The position numbers and the translations under genes were made by a program. This document shows, in pieces, positions 6,970 to 8,915 of a stretch of DNA of 8,915 nt. Origin of the DNA: CBFHWY01 sp965659675 (lineage in GTDB: Bacteria > Bacteroidota > Bacteroidia > Flavobacteriales_G > Salibacteraceae); NCBI GenBank assembly GCA_965659675.1, contig CBFHWY010000097.1, forward strand, positions 1 through 8,915, written 5' to 3'. Position 1 is the stretch's first letter; every line of letters starts with the position of its first letter. Below the pieces are notes generated by a model that did not search any database, was not told where the DNA came from, and saw nothing but the letters and a program-made list of their open reading frames with translations.

Positions 6970-8124
6970 ATGAAAAAAATCATAGCGCTGCTTTTTTTTG
7001 CTCTTGTTTTTAGCGGAACAAAAGCCCAACTAAAACTATCCCCCAACGCTGAGGTCAGTCTGTATACCTGCGGTATGGGTGACGACCTTTATGCACTATT
7101 TGGGCATACTGCGATCCGGATAAAAGATGATGCCTCAAATTTAGACCGCGTTTACAATTACGGCACCTTTAGCTTTGGGCAGGGTTTCTACACCAAGTTT
7201 ACCATGGGCCAGCTCAATTATAAGCTAAGTGCGTATGGTTTTAAAGGCTTCTTGAGTGAATATCGCTATTACCAACGATCGATCAAAAAACAGGTTTTAA
7301 ATCTGGATCAGGCTCAGAAAGAAAAATTATACAGTCTTTTGGAGGTGAATGCGCTTCCACAGAACGCCTTTTATCTCTATGATTTCTTTTATGACAACTG
7401 CTCTACACGTCCGCGTGATATCATCGAACAGGTCACCGGGAAGATCGATTATCCCGATCTAAGTGGAGAAAATCCAAAGACCTACCGTCAGCTTATTGAT
7501 GAATATTTAGCCTACTCCCCCTGGGCCGACTTTGGAATTGATATTTGTTTGGGTTCCGTATGCGACACTCCTACCACAACCAGAGGTTATATGTTCCTGC
7601 CAGAATACCTTTTCCAGGCATATGAGAATGCTCAAGTGAATGGAAATCCTCTGGTAGCAAGCTCTGAAGTGGTATTTATGCCAGAAAAAGAACGAAGTTC
7701 AGCACTGAACTGGAATGATCCTATCGTGATCTTTTGGGTATTTTGTGTTTTGGTAGCGCTCTTTACCTTTTTTGAGTGGAGAAGCGGTAAACGATACATT
7801 CTCTTCGACCGTTTCTTTTTCTCACTTATCGGTCTGATAGGCTGGCTAGTGACTTTTCTGTGGTTCATCACTGATCATCAGGCTACCAAAGCAAACTGGA
7901 ATATAATGTGGGCGATTCCATTGAACTTTCCCATTGCACTTTTTGTATTTAAACGAAACTTGAGGCGCTTTGATAAGTACTATCAGTGGATGATCCTATG
8001 GGGAAGTTTAAGCCTGATCATTACATGGGCAATCATTCCTCAGCAGCTACATGTTGCTATATTACCCTTACTTTTGGCCATTGTCATTAGAGTGAGTCAC
8101 AGTTTAATCAGAATCAAAAGATGA
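6970..8124 (+). CDS. lnb: DUF4105/Lnb-like membrane protein, candidate apolipoprotein N-acyltransferase
   Basis: 384 residues. Signal peptide 1-19, cleaved before QLKL. A periplasmic DUF4105 (Lnb_N) domain of a papain-like type follows, at about 22-225, with the likely catalytic pair His46 (in FGHTAIRI) and Cys144 (in YDNCSTRPRD). Five predicted membrane segments are at about 251-269, 282-300, 313-327, 340-356 and 360-377; the loop carrying TDHQATKANWN is typical of the family. Members of this family in Bacteroides have been reported as Lnb, which adds the third acyl chain to the N-terminal cysteine of lipoproteins, replacing Lnt; that assignment is from memory of the literature, and transfer to this gene is inference. 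The first ATG of the frame gives a complete signal peptide; no Shine-Dalgarno is seen. Its stop overlaps the next gene by four bases (ATGA), indicating co-transcription and probably coupled translation. Confidence 0.85.
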   Translation: MKKIIALLFFALVFSGTKAQLKLSPNAEVSLYTCGMGDDLYALFGHTAIRIKDDASNLDRVYNYGTFSFGQGFYTKFTMGQLNYKLSAYGFKGFLSEYRYYQRSIKKQVLNLDQAQKEKLYSLLEVNALPQNAFYLYDFFYDNCSTRPRDIIEQVTGKIDYPDLSGENPKTYRQLIDEYLAYSPWADFGIDICLGSVCDTPTTTRGYMFLPEYLFQAYENAQVNGNPLVASSEVVFMPEKERSSALNWNDPIVIFWVFCVLVALFTFFEWRSGKRYILFDRFFFSLIGLIGWLVTFLWFITDHQATKANWNIMWAIPLNFPIALFVFKRNLRRFDKYYQWMILWGSLSLIITWAIIPQQLHVAILPLLLAIVIRVSHSLIRIKR

Positions 8125-8579
8125 TCCAACGCAAACAAAGCCTATATCTGCTTCTTGGAAGTATTTTCGGAGCATTGACCATATTCTTTAACCTCTTTAC
8201 ACTTACTTATAAAGGAGAAGATTTTCAGCTCATTAAGGGGAGCATGATAAATGGGTCAGGAGAGATTCAATTCTTTGCCTGGTATTTTATCCCCCCTCTC
8301 ATTACAGCTTGTTTGTACGGGGTTCTGAACATTCTGAGGTATAAAAACCTAGATCGGCAATTATTGTCCGTAAAGATCAACATGTGGATCGCGGTTTTGG
8401 CCATTACAGGAATGGTTGGCTTTGTTATACATGCCACCACTAAACTTGGAAATATTGTTGAGTTCAGCTTTAGTCCCTTTGTTTTTGGTCCGGTGCTTCT
8501 TTTGGCTTTCAACTATTTAGCTTATACCTCTATCAAAAAGGATCGTGATCTGTTAAAATCTGTAGATAGAATTCGCTAG
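8121..8579 (+). CDS. DUF4293 family integral membrane protein
   Basis: 152 residues with the family's characteristic opening MIQRKQSLYLLL. Four hydrophobic segments lie at about 7-28, 51-72, 85-105 and 117-136, followed by a short charged tail. It is a typical full-length member of a Bacteroidota-restricted family of unknown function located in the inner membrane. Its ATG overlaps the stop of the lnb-like gene (ATGA at 8121-8124), so the two are almost certainly one operon; this hints at a shared role in the envelope but does not prove one. The stop at 8577-8579 is one base from the stop of the convergent small gene. Confidence 0.85.
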   Translation: MIQRKQSLYLLLGSIFGALTIFFNLFTLTYKGEDFQLIKGSMINGSGEIQFFAWYFIPPLITACLYGVLNILRYKNLDRQLLSVKINMWIAVLAITGMVGFVIHATTKLGNIVEFSFSPFVFGPVLLLAFNYLAYTSIKKDRDLLKSVDRIR

Positions 8580-8600
8580 ATCAGGAATCTAATTTCTGAT
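8580..8600. terminator. Weak hairpin at the convergent gene junction
   Basis: ATCAGGAA (8580-8587) pairs with TTTCTGAT (8593-8600) through eight pairs including one G-U, with the loop TCTAA. It sits directly after the DUF4293 stop and covers the last codons of the minus-strand small gene. There is no T-run, so intrinsic termination is uncertain. Confidence 0.3.
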
Positions 8601-8787
8601 TCAATTCACCTATTTGCTTTTCAGCATTTTTGATCTCTTTGTTTACGTATTTCAGGTAAGCTTCTTTGATCTTCTTACCCTCAGCATTCTTTTGTTCCTT
8701 CTTAAGGTATTTAAGATAGGATTTAAGTCCGCTTCTCCTGAATTCATCATACTTTCTTCCTAGTTTTTCTTTAAAACTCTCTTCCAT
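8581..8787 (-). CDS. Small charged, helical/coiled-coil hypothetical protein
   Basis: 68 residues, very rich in Lys and Glu, with hydrophobic Leu, Ile and Tyr spaced in heptad-like fashion and no Pro or Cys. This suggests one long amphipathic helix or a helical hairpin. The near-repeated segments SYLKYLKKEQKNAEGK (about 23-38) and AYLKYVNKEIKNAEKQ (about 43-58) show internal duplication with a 20-residue offset. There is no signal peptide or membrane segment, so it is probably cytoplasmic. I do not recognise a family and propose no function. It starts at ATG 8787, ten bases after the stop of the frame upstream, and probably shares its transcript. Confidence 0.6.
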   Translation of the reverse strand: MEESFKEKLGRKYDEFRRSGLKSYLKYLKKEQKNAEGKKIKEAYLKYVNKEIKNAEKQIGELNQKLDS

Positions 8788-8797
8788 AATTCCAGGT

Positions 8798-8914
8798 TTA
8801 TTGATTTAATTTGGATGAAACAGAGAGAAACGAGGCCGTCTCAACACTTGGGTATAATTCCTCATAGGTCATCGTTTCATTCATAGATATTCTGCGATGA
8901 ATATGCTTGCGTTT
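8798..8914 (-). CDS. C-terminal tail of a possible upstream gene (cut by right edge)
   Basis: The minus strand is open from the window edge for 38 codons to TAA at 8798-8800; an internal ATG near the edge would give MNETMTYEELYPS and onward. It ends ten bases before the small charged-protein gene and lies on the same strand, as in an operon. It is too short to identify, and it could be chance coding. Confidence 0.35.
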   Translation of the reverse strand, partial: KRKHIHRRISMNETMTYEELYPSVETASFLSVSSKLNQ

Positions 8915-8915
8915 G

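Overview
The window looks like chromosomal DNA from a member of the Bacteroidota, probably a gliding or marine Flavobacteriales/Cytophagales relative. The basis is a giant secreted protein ending in a type IX secretion system (T9SS) C-terminal sorting domain and carrying SprB repeats, a DUF4105/Lnb-type gene, a DUF4293 gene, AT-rich spacers and the absence of Shine-Dalgarno sites. Genus cannot be told from the sequence alone.

Layout. (1) 1-1030, minus strand: 5' part of a multi-PAS sensory protein that runs off the left edge. It is interrupted by a 28-base run of N whose length does not keep the frame; both flanks encode PAS-like sequence. (2) About 1185-1907, plus strand: decayed IS3-family transposase (OrfB) with three in-frame stops, an internal deletion, a 20-bp GC-rich palindrome inserted just before the presumed first catalytic Asp codon, and a late frameshift. 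(3) 1941-1969: strong two-way terminator. (4) 1988-6409, minus strand: a 1473-residue secreted surface protein. Its order is signal peptide, glycine-rich domain resembling that of the animal receptor kinases ALK/LTK, an SprB repeat split by an inserted C-type lectin-like domain, two more SprB repeats, seven 80-residue HYR-like repeats, one HYR domain, one Ig/PKD-like domain, and a type A T9SS tail. (5) 6410-6969: 560 bp without a convincing gene; it holds a candidate promoter and repeated GTTTAAA motifs. (6) 6970-8579, plus strand: two-gene overlapping operon of a DUF4105/Lnb-like membrane protein (candidate lipoprotein N-acyltransferase) and a four-helix DUF4293 protein. (7) 8581-8914, minus strand: a 68-residue charged helical protein, convergent with the operon and one base from it, preceded by the likely tail of another reading frame cut by the right edge.

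The centrepiece is the surface protein. The T9SS would carry it across the outer membrane. The Gly-rich head and a lectin domain with intact EPN and WND calcium/sugar motifs would sit at the far end of a long repeat stalk anchored by the C-terminal domain, which is the expected plan of an adhesin. The lectin domain nested inside an SprB repeat and the ALK-like head are the observations most worth following up.
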